Of a stretch of DNA of 64,000 bases, positions 33,850 to 41,860 are shown piece by piece; position 1 is the stretch's first letter; every line of letters begins with the position of its first letter. The stretch is taken from NCBI GenBank assembly GCA_965372405.1, contig CBDVCE010000018.1, forward strand, positions 1 to 64,000, written 5' to 3'. This stretch comes from Sunxiuqinia sp965372405. Its GTDB lineage: Bacteria; Bacteroidota; Bacteroidia; Bacteroidales; Prolixibacteraceae. The notes beneath the pieces were generated by a model. It was not told where the DNA came from and did not search any database. It was given only the letters and a program-made list of their open reading frames with translations. A program made the position numbers and the translations under genes.

Positions 33850-33877
33850 AAGGCATCTTAACAGGTGCCTTTTTTTT
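33850..33877 (+). terminator. Terminator of glyA
   Basis: AAGGCA (33850-33855) pairs with TGCCTT (33866-33871), extended by G-T pairs, and is followed by a run of T residues to 33877. Confidence 0.75.
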
Positions 33878-33904
33878 GTAACTTTTTTTGAAATAATTGG
33901 GTGA

Positions 33905-33921
33905 TGCGGATTTTATCCGCA
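33905..33921. repeat. Palindrome in possible REP-like repeat
   Basis: TGCGGAT-TTT-ATCCGCA is a perfect 7-bp hairpin. It is followed by AGCGAATAGAACTTCGTTGC, whose GAA...TTC arms also pair. A second GGATAA lies at 33956. It looks like a dispersed-repeat relic between glyA and the transporter gene. Confidence 0.45.
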
Positions 33922-34005
33922 ATATTAATTCAGCGAATAGAACTTCGTTGCACCCGGATAAGATGTATTCATTTTAACAATCTCGAAGATTCTTAAGCAC
34001 ATATT

Positions 34006-34758
34006 ATGGAGTGGTATTTATATCTGGCTTTAGTGGGCGTTGGCATTCTTGCAGGTTTTATTAATACAGTAGCTGGTGGCGGTTCTACCTTGTCATTGCC
34101 ATTGCTCATGTTTCTTGGCTTACCGGCTAATGTAGCCAATGGTACTAACCGGATTGCTATTTTACTCCAAAATATAATTGGCGTAAGCACCTTCAAACAA
34201 AAGAAGGTTTTAAATCTAAAAACGGATTACAGACTCGCCATCCCAGCTGTTGTTGGAGCAATTGCCGGGGCTTTTATTGCAGTAGAAATAAATGAGGAAT
34301 TGCTAGAGAAAATTATTGGTGGCTTAATGGTTTTTATGCTTCTAATTGTTGTTCTAAAACCGGATGCATGGGTGAAGGACCAGATTGGCAAAACTAGCTC
34401 TAAGCCTACAATTTTTCAGTATTTTCTTTTCCTCTTAATTGGCTTCTATGGTGGTTTCATTCAAATGGGAGTGGGGTTCTTTCTTTTGGCTGGATTGGTA
34501 ATGGGCTGTGGCTATGATCTGGTTAAAGCAAACGCAATCAAAGTATTAATCGTTTTAATTTACACCGTTTTTGCTCTTGCCATATTTGTATGGAATGATC
34601 AGGTTGACTGGTTAAGTGGATTGCTACTGGCCTCAGGAAATATGCTTGGAGCATGGATTGGGGTTCATTTTACCGTAAAAGGAGGGGCAAAATATGTACG
34701 CTATGTATTAATATTCGCCTTAATATTAGTCACCTTAAAACTTCTTGGGCTGTTTTAA
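34006..34758 (+). CDS. TauE/SafE-family membrane transporter
   Basis: A 250-aa inner-membrane protein with about eight hydrophobic segments. The N-terminal repeat GILAGFINTVAGGGSTLSLPLLMFLGLPANVANGTNRI is the hallmark of TauE/SafE (DUF81) proteins, and the second half echoes it (GFYGGFIQMGVGFFLLAGLVMGCGYDLVKANAIKV). Members export sulfite, sulfoacetate or other organosulfur anions; substrate here is unknown. It is a single gene. A GGGATTC/GAATCCC hairpin (34766-34793) separates it from the convergent lipoprotein gene. Confidence 0.9.
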   Translation: MEWYLYLALVGVGILAGFINTVAGGGSTLSLPLLMFLGLPANVANGTNRIAILLQNIIGVSTFKQKKVLNLKTDYRLAIPAVVGAIAGAFIAVEINEELLEKIIGGLMVFMLLIVVLKPDAWVKDQIGKTSSKPTIFQYFLFLLIGFYGGFIQMGVGFFLLAGLVMGCGYDLVKANAIKVLIVLIYTVFALAIFVWNDQVDWLSGLLLASGNMLGAWIGVHFTVKGGAKYVRYVLIFALILVTLKLLGLF

Positions 34759-34813
34759 ATGAAAAGGGATTCCTTTCATTTGAAAAGAATCCCCAGACAA
34801 TAATTCGTTTCTT

Positions 34814-35959
34814 CTATTCCAATCCCAGATGTTTGATGAAAAGTTCAGCAATATGTTTTGCCGGGAATTCATAATTTTCATCCTGAATATTTGTACATGC
34901 AGTGATTACCAGTTTTTCTTTGGGATAAACAGTTATAATTGAACTTCCACCAATTATTGACCCTAACTGCACATAAGCTGTTCGCTCTTCTTCTTCCATT
35001 ACCCACCAACAAAAACCTCTGTTTGTCGGAGTTCCGTCTTTAAGTGTATCTGGAGTAAAAAACAGGTCGATGCTTTCTTGTGTGAAAAAGCCCGGCTTAA
35101 GCAACGTTTGGGCAGCTCTGTTTAAATCATCTGCTGTAGATAAAAAACCATTGGCAGGAGACATAAAACGTAAATCAACATATGGTGCATTTACCTGACG
35201 AGCCATATAATCATTAAAATAATATTCAGTTCGATTATCAATTATCCAAAACGGAATATCAATCTTAGTGTCGTTAAGTTTTAATGTGTCTAAAATAGTA
35301 GTCTTAACGAGTTTGTCATAGAAAGTGCCACTTACTTCTTCAGCAAGAACTCCTAGTAATGAAGTACTGTAAGCAGACTCATAAATTCGAGTACCAGGTT
35401 TATAAGCCAATGGATTATCCTCATAAAACGAAATGTAATCTTTTAAGTTTTTGAAATTATTTTTATTCAACGTTATTGTCGGATCATCCGCCCCAAATCC
35501 TGCAGAATTAACACCTAGCTGCTTCAAAGTAAATTCTTCTTGCTTTTTAGGAAAATTTGGAACGTACTTATAAAACGAATCATTTATGTCAAGCTTACCC
35601 TCTTCCTGAAGTTTAGCTATCGCAAAAGCAGTGAACATTTGGGATGTACTTCCAATTCTATATTTCGTATCGCGACTTGCTGGAACTTTAAGTTCTTTAC
35701 TGGCAAGTCCATAACCTTCCGACCATATAATTTCATTATTGTATGATACAGAGACAGAAAGCCCTGGGGTGAAAGTTGTTATTAAATAATCTCGAATAAT
35801 TTCTCGTCCTTCCAGAATGGGTTCTTTATACGTTTTGTTAAGAATTCGTGACGTATCTTGTGTTTTTCGTTGACATGAAGAATAAGTAAAGAAAATGCCA
35901 GCGAAAAAAATAATTTTGATAAATGATTGTACATTTCTAATTATTAATCTCAAATTCAT
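34814..35959 (-). CDS. Serine hydrolase (beta-lactamase/class C fold) lipoprotein, motifs degenerate
   Basis: 381 aa. A lipoprotein signal has lipobox YSSC with Cys29. The fold is that of class C beta-lactamase and DD-peptidase relatives: GLSVSVSYNNEIIWSEGYGLA, YRIGSTSQMFTAFAIAKLQEEGKLDINDS, and a C-terminal GGSSIITVYPKEKLVITACTN. The nucleophile Ser104 is present, but the SxxK Lys is Gln107, the usual YSN motif near 193 reads YES, and the HxG/KTG position reads QLG. Catalysis is therefore doubtful, or it uses an altered mechanism. It is anchored in a periplasm-facing membrane. It diverges from the exported protein gene at 36048. Confidence 0.82.
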   Translation of the reverse strand: MNLRLIIRNVQSFIKIIFFAGIFFTYSSCQRKTQDTSRILNKTYKEPILEGREIIRDYLITTFTPGLSVSVSYNNEIIWSEGYGLASKELKVPASRDTKYRIGSTSQMFTAFAIAKLQEEGKLDINDSFYKYVPNFPKKQEEFTLKQLGVNSAGFGADDPTITLNKNNFKNLKDYISFYEDNPLAYKPGTRIYESAYSTSLLGVLAEEVSGTFYDKLVKTTILDTLKLNDTKIDIPFWIIDNRTEYYFNDYMARQVNAPYVDLRFMSPANGFLSTADDLNRAAQTLLKPGFFTQESIDLFFTPDTLKDGTPTNRGFCWWVMEEEERTAYVQLGSIIGGSSIITVYPKEKLVITACTNIQDENYEFPAKHIAELFIKHLGLE

Positions 35960-36047
35960 GATTAAAAGTTTTAATGTTTTACTTGTTATGTGAAGAAAAC
36001 TTCTTAATTTCTCGCTGAAAATAATAAAATCAAATCAATTCTTTAAC

Positions 36048-38033
36048 ATGATCCTACGCGAACAGTACATGATATTGTTATTGATATTTATTTTCTCGTT
36101 TTCAAATATTAGGGCGATGGAGGCATCACCAACGTATTTGAAAACTGAGTCTTTAATTTCTTATGTTGCAGATTCTCTTGAACTATCATCTTTTAATAAA
36201 CTCGCTCAACCTGAGAAACAATATTGGCCCTATGTAATGGCCAGATTGGAAAAATATGGGAATGATGATGTTGAAGCGAATCGATTAGTTCGACTTCTGA
36301 AGTTTAATGATCCATTACATTACAGTGTACCCGGCACTATTCGGTTGATATATCGATATCATGATTGTCCCGCAGTTAGAGGCAACACACAAGTTCTTAT
36401 CAAAAAAGCATTTGAGAGAGATGATAGCTATAATGTGTGGACTGGCGAGGGGAATGAAAGTCAAATTTCGATGTTGCGCACCAGTGGATATCTTTTTGCT
36501 CAAAAGGCCTTTTTGTATGGAGATTATTTCGAAAATGCAACTGGCAGGCTTGCTGAAATGAAAAGCTGGATACTTGATTGGTCTTCTCGAATTTATGAAG
36601 TTGGTACTGCAGAATTTAATTCTACTGCAAATGAAGTTAACAGTTTAATTGGGTGGCTGAATTTATATGATTTTGCTGAAGATGAAGAGGTTCGTTTGGC
36701 TGCAAGAGCAGTGCTTGATTATTATGCTGCAGAAATGGCTTTACACCACAATTCAGGATATGTTGGTGGGGCTGAAATGAGAGGAACTTTGATTACGAAC
36801 CATGAAAAAACCGCATCCTACTTTTTAAATTGGTTTTGGTTTAAATATGCTGATGAAATCTCCTCTTTCACCGGGGATAATTTTATGCAATTGATATATG
36901 CTGCAACAAGTGAATATAGGCCACCTGCCTTACTTATTGAATACGCTCAAAGCACTTCGTATGAGCCTGAGTTTTATCTTAACAGTAAACCTTCCTATTT
37001 GCTCGATAAGCAGTCATTCATTAAAGAATTGTATTATCGTGCTCCGAATTACACACTAGGTAGTTTATACTCAAACTATGGCGGTTGGACACAAAATTGC
37101 AGTCGTATTGTAAACTGGAAGTTGCTGGTAAATAGTAATGATAAATTCTCGGAGATAAGGGGAAATGGTGTTTATTGGAATAATTACTCCGGCTTAGGAA
37201 GAGATCCATGGACTCAATGGGGTCAGCATGAAAATATTTTGATTCAATTAACTAAGGTTCCGGAAAATGCCGAAATAAAGTATGACGAAATTGATGACTT
37301 GTGCAAAGCCTGGAATAATAGCTGGAAAAAAGATTTCAAAAAACGCTTTAGAACGGATAACGTTAAAAAGAACATCTATTCAACGAAAAAGAATCACCGA
37401 TTTGAAAACGAATCTTATATTTCGTTTCCAAACAATGTTGAATTCTCAGATACTGATGGTGCTTGCTTTGTAAACTTTGGTAATGTATATATGGCAATTT
37501 TAGGGGTTCCTGCATATCAACCAACTTATCTTCATAGTCATAACGATAAAAATATTCTTATCGTTAAAAATGATCCTGGAAAAGTATGTGGATTTGTCAT
37601 TGAACTTTTTGATGCTGGAAACTATCCTACTTATGACGATTTTAAAGACGATTTTATCCGTCAACATATTATGTACCTCGATACTGAAGTTGACCTGTTG
37701 ACATATGAGTCACCAAATGATAAGCATGTTGAAATGTTATTTATGGATGATGGATTATTTCAGGAACCAATTATTGATTGGGGCTTCGGATTAAATGAAC
37801 CTCGCGTTAATCAGCATTTATCTGATTTCAAACAACCAGATTGGTCGGGAGCATCTAATTCAGGAAGAACTCCTTTATTGCTTGCTGAAAATTTCAATTA
37901 TCAATTTGAAGAAGTATGGCCTGTTTTTTCAGGGCCATCTATCAATTTAGATAAGTCAATTCTGAAAGTTGACTTTGATGGAAAAACATACCTTGTTGAC
38001 TATAGCCAAAGGATTCCTGTCTTTTCTGAATAA
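36048..38033 (+). CDS. Large exported protein, unknown function
   Basis: 661 aa. A signal peptide covers the first ~23 residues (hydrophobic ILLLIFIFSFS, then IRA); ATG 36069 is an alternative start. The N-terminal ~400 residues are helix-rich, with motifs such as WTGEGNESQISMLRTSGYLFAQ, NSTANEVNSLIGWLNLYDFA and GAEMRGTLITNHEKTASYF, which suggest an (alpha/alpha) toroid as in heparinase or alginate-lyase folds. The C-terminal ~200 residues look beta-rich (YLHSHNDKNILIV, VGLNE-like turns). I do not recognise the family, and a polysaccharide lyase role is only a guess. A short hairpin follows. Confidence 0.7.
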   Translation: MILREQYMILLLIFIFSFSNIRAMEASPTYLKTESLISYVADSLELSSFNKLAQPEKQYWPYVMARLEKYGNDDVEANRLVRLLKFNDPLHYSVPGTIRLIYRYHDCPAVRGNTQVLIKKAFERDDSYNVWTGEGNESQISMLRTSGYLFAQKAFLYGDYFENATGRLAEMKSWILDWSSRIYEVGTAEFNSTANEVNSLIGWLNLYDFAEDEEVRLAARAVLDYYAAEMALHHNSGYVGGAEMRGTLITNHEKTASYFLNWFWFKYADEISSFTGDNFMQLIYAATSEYRPPALLIEYAQSTSYEPEFYLNSKPSYLLDKQSFIKELYYRAPNYTLGSLYSNYGGWTQNCSRIVNWKLLVNSNDKFSEIRGNGVYWNNYSGLGRDPWTQWGQHENILIQLTKVPENAEIKYDEIDDLCKAWNNSWKKDFKKRFRTDNVKKNIYSTKKNHRFENESYISFPNNVEFSDTDGACFVNFGNVYMAILGVPAYQPTYLHSHNDKNILIVKNDPGKVCGFVIELFDAGNYPTYDDFKDDFIRQHIMYLDTEVDLLTYESPNDKHVEMLFMDDGLFQEPIIDWGFGLNEPRVNQHLSDFKQPDWSGASNSGRTPLLLAENFNYQFEEVWPVFSGPSINLDKSILKVDFDGKTYLVDYSQRIPVFSE

Positions 38034-38053
38034 CTCAAGATTACTAAAAGTAA

Positions 38054-38073
38054 AAGGCCGCATAAGCGGCCTT
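38054..38073. terminator. Terminator between convergent genes
   Basis: AAGGCCGC (38054-38061) pairs with GCGGCCTT (38066-38073), loop ATAA, flanked by A-rich and T-rich sequence. It serves the exported-protein gene and the carboxylase operon. Confidence 0.75.
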
Positions 38074-38078
38074 CATAT

Positions 38079-39614
38079 TTATAACGGGATATTTCCATGT
38101 TTTCGGGGAAGGTTCGATTTCCTTTTATTATGCGTCATTTCAAGAGCGTTAATAATCTTAATACGCGTGTCCTGAGGATAAATAATTTCATCGATATAAC
38201 CTAAGGCTGCAGCTCTATATGGATTAGCAAAAGTGTCACGATATTCATCAACTGCTTTGGCTTTTTCATCATCATCTGTAATATCACGACGTAATATGTT
38301 AATTGCACCTTCAGGTCCCATCACTGCAATTTCAGCTGTTGGATATGCATAATTAATATCTCCACCAATGTGCTTGCTCGACATCACATCATAAGCACCA
38401 CCATAAGCTTTTCGAGTGATAAGTGTAATTTTTGGCACTGTAGCTTCAGCATAAGCGTAAAGCAACTTTGCACCATGCTTAATGATTCCACCAAACTCTT
38501 GCTGAGTTCCGGGAAGAAAGCCGGGTACATCAACTAAGGAAACCAGAGGGATGTTAAACGCATCACAGAAACGTACGAACCGTGCGGCCTTCGCAGAAGA
38601 ATTGATATCCAGAACACCGGCAAGAAATGCAGGTTGGTTGGCAACAACCCCAACTGATTGACCTCCAAAACGAGCAAATCCAATAATTATATTTGATGCA
38701 TAATTTGGCTGAACCTCCAAAAAATGTTCATCATCAATAATCTTAAAGATGATGTCTTTCATGTCGTAAGGTTTATTCGGATCGGCAGGAATGATGTCAT
38801 TCAATGCTTCCACTTTCCTGTCAGAAGGATCAGTTGATACCTTTGCAGGTGCATCATCCATATTGTTGGAAGGTATAAAACTGATAAGTTCACGAACCAT
38901 CATCAGTGTTTGTTCTTCATTGTCACCCGTAAAATGAGCAACACCACTTTTTGATGTGTGAGTAACGGCACCACCAAGCTCTTCTTTACTTACATCTTCA
39001 TGCGTAACGGTTCGGATTACATCGGGTCCGGTTACAAACATGTGACTACTTTCATTTACCATGAAAATAAAGTCGGTGAGGGCAGGAGAGTAAACAGCTC
39101 CACCGGCACATGGCCCAAGAATAGCACTAATTTGAGGCACTACTCCTGAAGAAAGCACATTATTATAAAATATGTCAGCATAACCCGCAAGACTCTGTAC
39201 GCCTTCCTGTATGCGAGCTCCACCGGAATCATTCAATCCAATTAAAGGTGTTCCCATTTTTACAGCAAGTTCCTGGATCTTTACAATTTTATCGGCATTT
39301 GCACGGCTCATGGTTCCGCCAAATACGGTAAAGTCCTGAGCAAATACATAAACAAGCCGACCAAGAATCTTCCCATATCCGCTAACAACACCATCTCCAG
39401 GGATTTTCTTTTTATCAATTCCAAAATCTGTTGCCCGGTGAGTAACTAACTTATCAATTTCATTAAATGTTCCGGGATCGAGCAATTGTTGAATACGCTC
39501 ACGTGCAGTTTTTTTGCCAGCTGCGTGCTGCTTATCAATGCGCTCTTGTCCACCACCAAGCTCGGCAGCATTATTTATCTGTTCAAACTGTTCAAATTTG
39601 CTTTTTAAATCCAT
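38079..39614 (-). CDS. Acyl-CoA (propionyl/methylmalonyl-type) carboxyltransferase subunit
   Basis: A 511-aa carboxyltransferase of the PccB/MmdA type, which transfers a carboxyl group between biotin and acyl-CoA. Both crotonase-like halves are present: KIPGDGVVSGYGKI, VFAQDFTVFGGTMS, PLIGLNDSGGARIQEG and GPCAGGAVYSPAL in the first; PLVSLVDVPGFLPGTQQE, ITRKAYGGAYDVM and MGPEGAINILRR in the second. It is the last gene of a three-gene operon with biotin carboxylase and carrier. It could work as propionyl-CoA carboxylase or, in propionate fermentation, as a methylmalonyl-CoA decarboxylase subunit. Confidence 0.94.
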   Translation of the reverse strand: MDLKSKFEQFEQINNAAELGGGQERIDKQHAAGKKTARERIQQLLDPGTFNEIDKLVTHRATDFGIDKKKIPGDGVVSGYGKILGRLVYVFAQDFTVFGGTMSRANADKIVKIQELAVKMGTPLIGLNDSGGARIQEGVQSLAGYADIFYNNVLSSGVVPQISAILGPCAGGAVYSPALTDFIFMVNESSHMFVTGPDVIRTVTHEDVSKEELGGAVTHTSKSGVAHFTGDNEEQTLMMVRELISFIPSNNMDDAPAKVSTDPSDRKVEALNDIIPADPNKPYDMKDIIFKIIDDEHFLEVQPNYASNIIIGFARFGGQSVGVVANQPAFLAGVLDINSSAKAARFVRFCDAFNIPLVSLVDVPGFLPGTQQEFGGIIKHGAKLLYAYAEATVPKITLITRKAYGGAYDVMSSKHIGGDINYAYPTAEIAVMGPEGAINILRRDITDDDEKAKAVDEYRDTFANPYRAAALGYIDEIIYPQDTRIKIINALEMTHNKRKSNLPRKHGNIPL

Positions 39615-39625
39615 AGTAATTGGGT

Positions 39626-40135
39626 TTATTCTATTTCAATAAGTACCTGATTTGCATCAACCGTATCTCCTTCAGAAACTAATACAGATTTTACAATTCC
39701 GTCTACAGCAGCTTTGTATTCACTTTCCATTTTCATGGCAGAAATTATGACTGCATTATCTCCTGTTTTGACTGCTTGTCCTACTTCAACAAGAACTTTA
39801 ACAATCTTGCCAGGCATTGGTGCAGTAATTTTCTTTTCGCTTTGTACTACTGCTCCATCTCCTCGGCTACGCACGTACCTTGATTCGGCATCAATAACCT
39901 CAAGATCATAAGTTTGGTAGAGCGTATATGCAGTATAAGATTTGGGTTTTGTTGATGGAACTAATGAAATATTGTGTGAGTGATTGTTTTCTAAAATTGA
40001 AAACAGGCCATCGTCATTGTGCATGAGATCAACTTTGTAAACTCGATCATCTACTTTTATCTCAAGCAGGTTTTCATTTTGATTCAAAACTTCAACCGAA
40101 GCTATTCGGTCATTCAGTTTGATTTCAATAGGCAT
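39626..40135 (-). CDS. Biotin carboxyl carrier subunit
   Basis: A 169-aa biotinyl protein. The C-terminal lipoyl/biotinyl domain (about 98-169) starts KKITAPMPGKIVKVLVEVGQ, and the biotin-accepting Lys135 lies in AMKM at 133-136. The N-terminal ~95 residues form a beta-rich linker or interface domain (KVDLMHNDDGLFSIL) of the kind seen in two-component acyl-CoA carboxylases. It lies between the carboxyltransferase and biotin carboxylase genes, 11-12 bp from each. Confidence 0.93.
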   Translation of the reverse strand: MPIEIKLNDRIASVEVLNQNENLLEIKVDDRVYKVDLMHNDDGLFSILENNHSHNISLVPSTKPKSYTAYTLYQTYDLEVIDAESRYVRSRGDGAVVQSEKKITAPMPGKIVKVLVEVGQAVKTGDNAVIISAMKMESEYKAAVDGIVKSVLVSEGDTVDANQVLIEIE

Positions 40136-40147
40136 ATCGTTGATTTT

Positions 40148-41662
40148 TTATAAACGGTCAAAATTCTTTTGGTATGTATATTTTTTCCAGCGATTTTTAG
40201 CAGGATTAAGCTCTTTGGTTGGAATTACTTTATTCATGCGATTAATGAAATCAAAATACGTGGCAATAATCACCATATCCTGACATTCGCGCTCGCATCT
40301 ATCATCAAAAAGAAGTTTGTCTTTGTTCTTCTCTATGAAAGTAGTATCATAATTCCCAGACTTAAAATCTTCTGAATCCATGATTTTTTCCAAGAATTTC
40401 AGCGAAGTTTTAACTCCTGTAATTTTATATTCATACAGAGCCCTTTTCATACGTTTAATGGCTTCGTCCCTGTTCTGCGCCCATACAATTAATTTAGAAA
40501 TCATTGGGTCGTAGTGAATTGGAATTTCATATCCTTCATAAACGTATCCATCTGTTCGAACACCTAAACCTAAAGGCTGTGTAATACTATGAATTCGGCC
40601 AGGGCTCGGCATAAAGTTATTGTCAGAATCTTCCGCATAAACACGACATTCTATAGCATGTCCTTGTTGCTTTAAGTTTTCTTGTTTTAGTTTGAGCTCG
40701 TTCCCTTCAGCAACTAGAATTTGCTGCTTTACCAAGTCAATTCCTGTAACACGTTCAGTAATCGGATGCTCAACCTGAAGTCGTGTATTCATTTCCAGAA
40801 AATAGTAGTTCAGGTCATTATCCACCAAAAATTCAATGGTTCCAGCACCTACGTAATTAACAGCCTGAGCCGCTTCTACAGCATGTTTGCCCATTTGTTC
40901 CCGAAGTTCAGGTGTCATCAAAGTAGAAGGCGTTTCTTCAACCATTTTTTGATGTCTTCGCTGAATTGAACATTCCCGCTCAAAAAGATGAATTATATTC
41001 CCGTGATGATCACCTAACACTTGAAATTCAATGTGATGTGGTGAGCTTACATATTTTTCAATGTAAACGGCATCATCTCCAAATGAACTTAGAGCTTCGG
41101 AACGTGCTCCTCTCACGGCTGTAATAATCTCACTAGCTTCATGAACCAATCGCATGCCTTTCCCTCCGCCGCCTGAAGAGGCTTTTATCATCACAGGCAA
41201 GCCGACCTTGCTTATGATTTCTATCGCATCTTCTTCACTTGAGATTGCCTCGGTTGTACCGGGAACAACGGGAATGCCTGCATTAATCATTGTTTTTCTG
41301 GCCTCAATTTTATCACCCATAGTTTCGATAACCTCAGGTGAAGGACCAATGAAAATGATGTTGTTTTGCTTGCAGAGTCTCGCAAACTCAGCATTCTCCG
41401 ATAAAAACCCATAGCCGGGGTGCACGGCGTCTGCTCCAGATTCCAGAGCTACTTCAATAATTTTTTCAGCCTTTAAATAACTTTCTTTTGATGGTGCTGT
41501 ACCTATATAATAGGCTTCATTCGCATACCGGACATGCATTGATGTTCGGTCGGCTTCTGAAAAAACAGCAACTGTTGCAATATCCATTTCTCTGCATGTG
41601 CGCATTATTCGGATTGCAATTTCACCCCGGTTTGCTACCAGAACTTTATTGATCTTCTTCAT
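40148..41662 (-). CDS. Biotin carboxylase subunit of acyl-CoA carboxylase
   Basis: A 504-aa ATP-grasp enzyme that carboxylates biotin on the carrier protein using bicarbonate. Motifs are KVLVANRGEIAIRIMR at the N-terminus, HPGYGFLSENAEFA, MIKASSGGGGKGMRLV (ATP-binding glycine loop), HHIEFQVLGD, FERECSIQRRHQKMVEETPS and FLEMNTRLQVEHPITE (catalytic Arg and Glu). The C-terminal ~60 residues extend beyond AccC length (CERECQDMVIIATYF), typical of stand-alone PccA-like subunits in Bacteroidota. It is the first gene of the operon. Confidence 0.94.
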   Translation of the reverse strand: MKKINKVLVANRGEIAIRIMRTCREMDIATVAVFSEADRTSMHVRYANEAYYIGTAPSKESYLKAEKIIEVALESGADAVHPGYGFLSENAEFARLCKQNNIIFIGPSPEVIETMGDKIEARKTMINAGIPVVPGTTEAISSEEDAIEIISKVGLPVMIKASSGGGGKGMRLVHEASEIITAVRGARSEALSSFGDDAVYIEKYVSSPHHIEFQVLGDHHGNIIHLFERECSIQRRHQKMVEETPSTLMTPELREQMGKHAVEAAQAVNYVGAGTIEFLVDNDLNYYFLEMNTRLQVEHPITERVTGIDLVKQQILVAEGNELKLKQENLKQQGHAIECRVYAEDSDNNFMPSPGRIHSITQPLGLGVRTDGYVYEGYEIPIHYDPMISKLIVWAQNRDEAIKRMKRALYEYKITGVKTSLKFLEKIMDSEDFKSGNYDTTFIEKNKDKLLFDDRCERECQDMVIIATYFDFINRMNKVIPTKELNPAKNRWKKYTYQKNFDRL

Positions 41663-41831
41663 GATAAAGTCTTAATACTATAAATATATAGATGTATTAA
41701 ACCAACGAATCTATTAAATTTCTATTAAAAACCATATTAATTAGAAAATGTTTTCAGGCAATAAAAAATATTGCTAATAATATACGAAAGATTTTGTCGA
41801 AATAGTTATGTTATTTTTTGTTAAATTATGT

Positions 41832-41839
41832 TATATTTG
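41832..41839 (+). promoter_or_regulatory. -7 box for DUF5916 gene
   Basis: TATATTTG matches TAnnTTTG and lies 21 nt before ATG 41861. No -33 match is seen at standard spacing. Confidence 0.45.
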
Positions 41840-41860
41840 CATCACTGAACTAAAATTATT

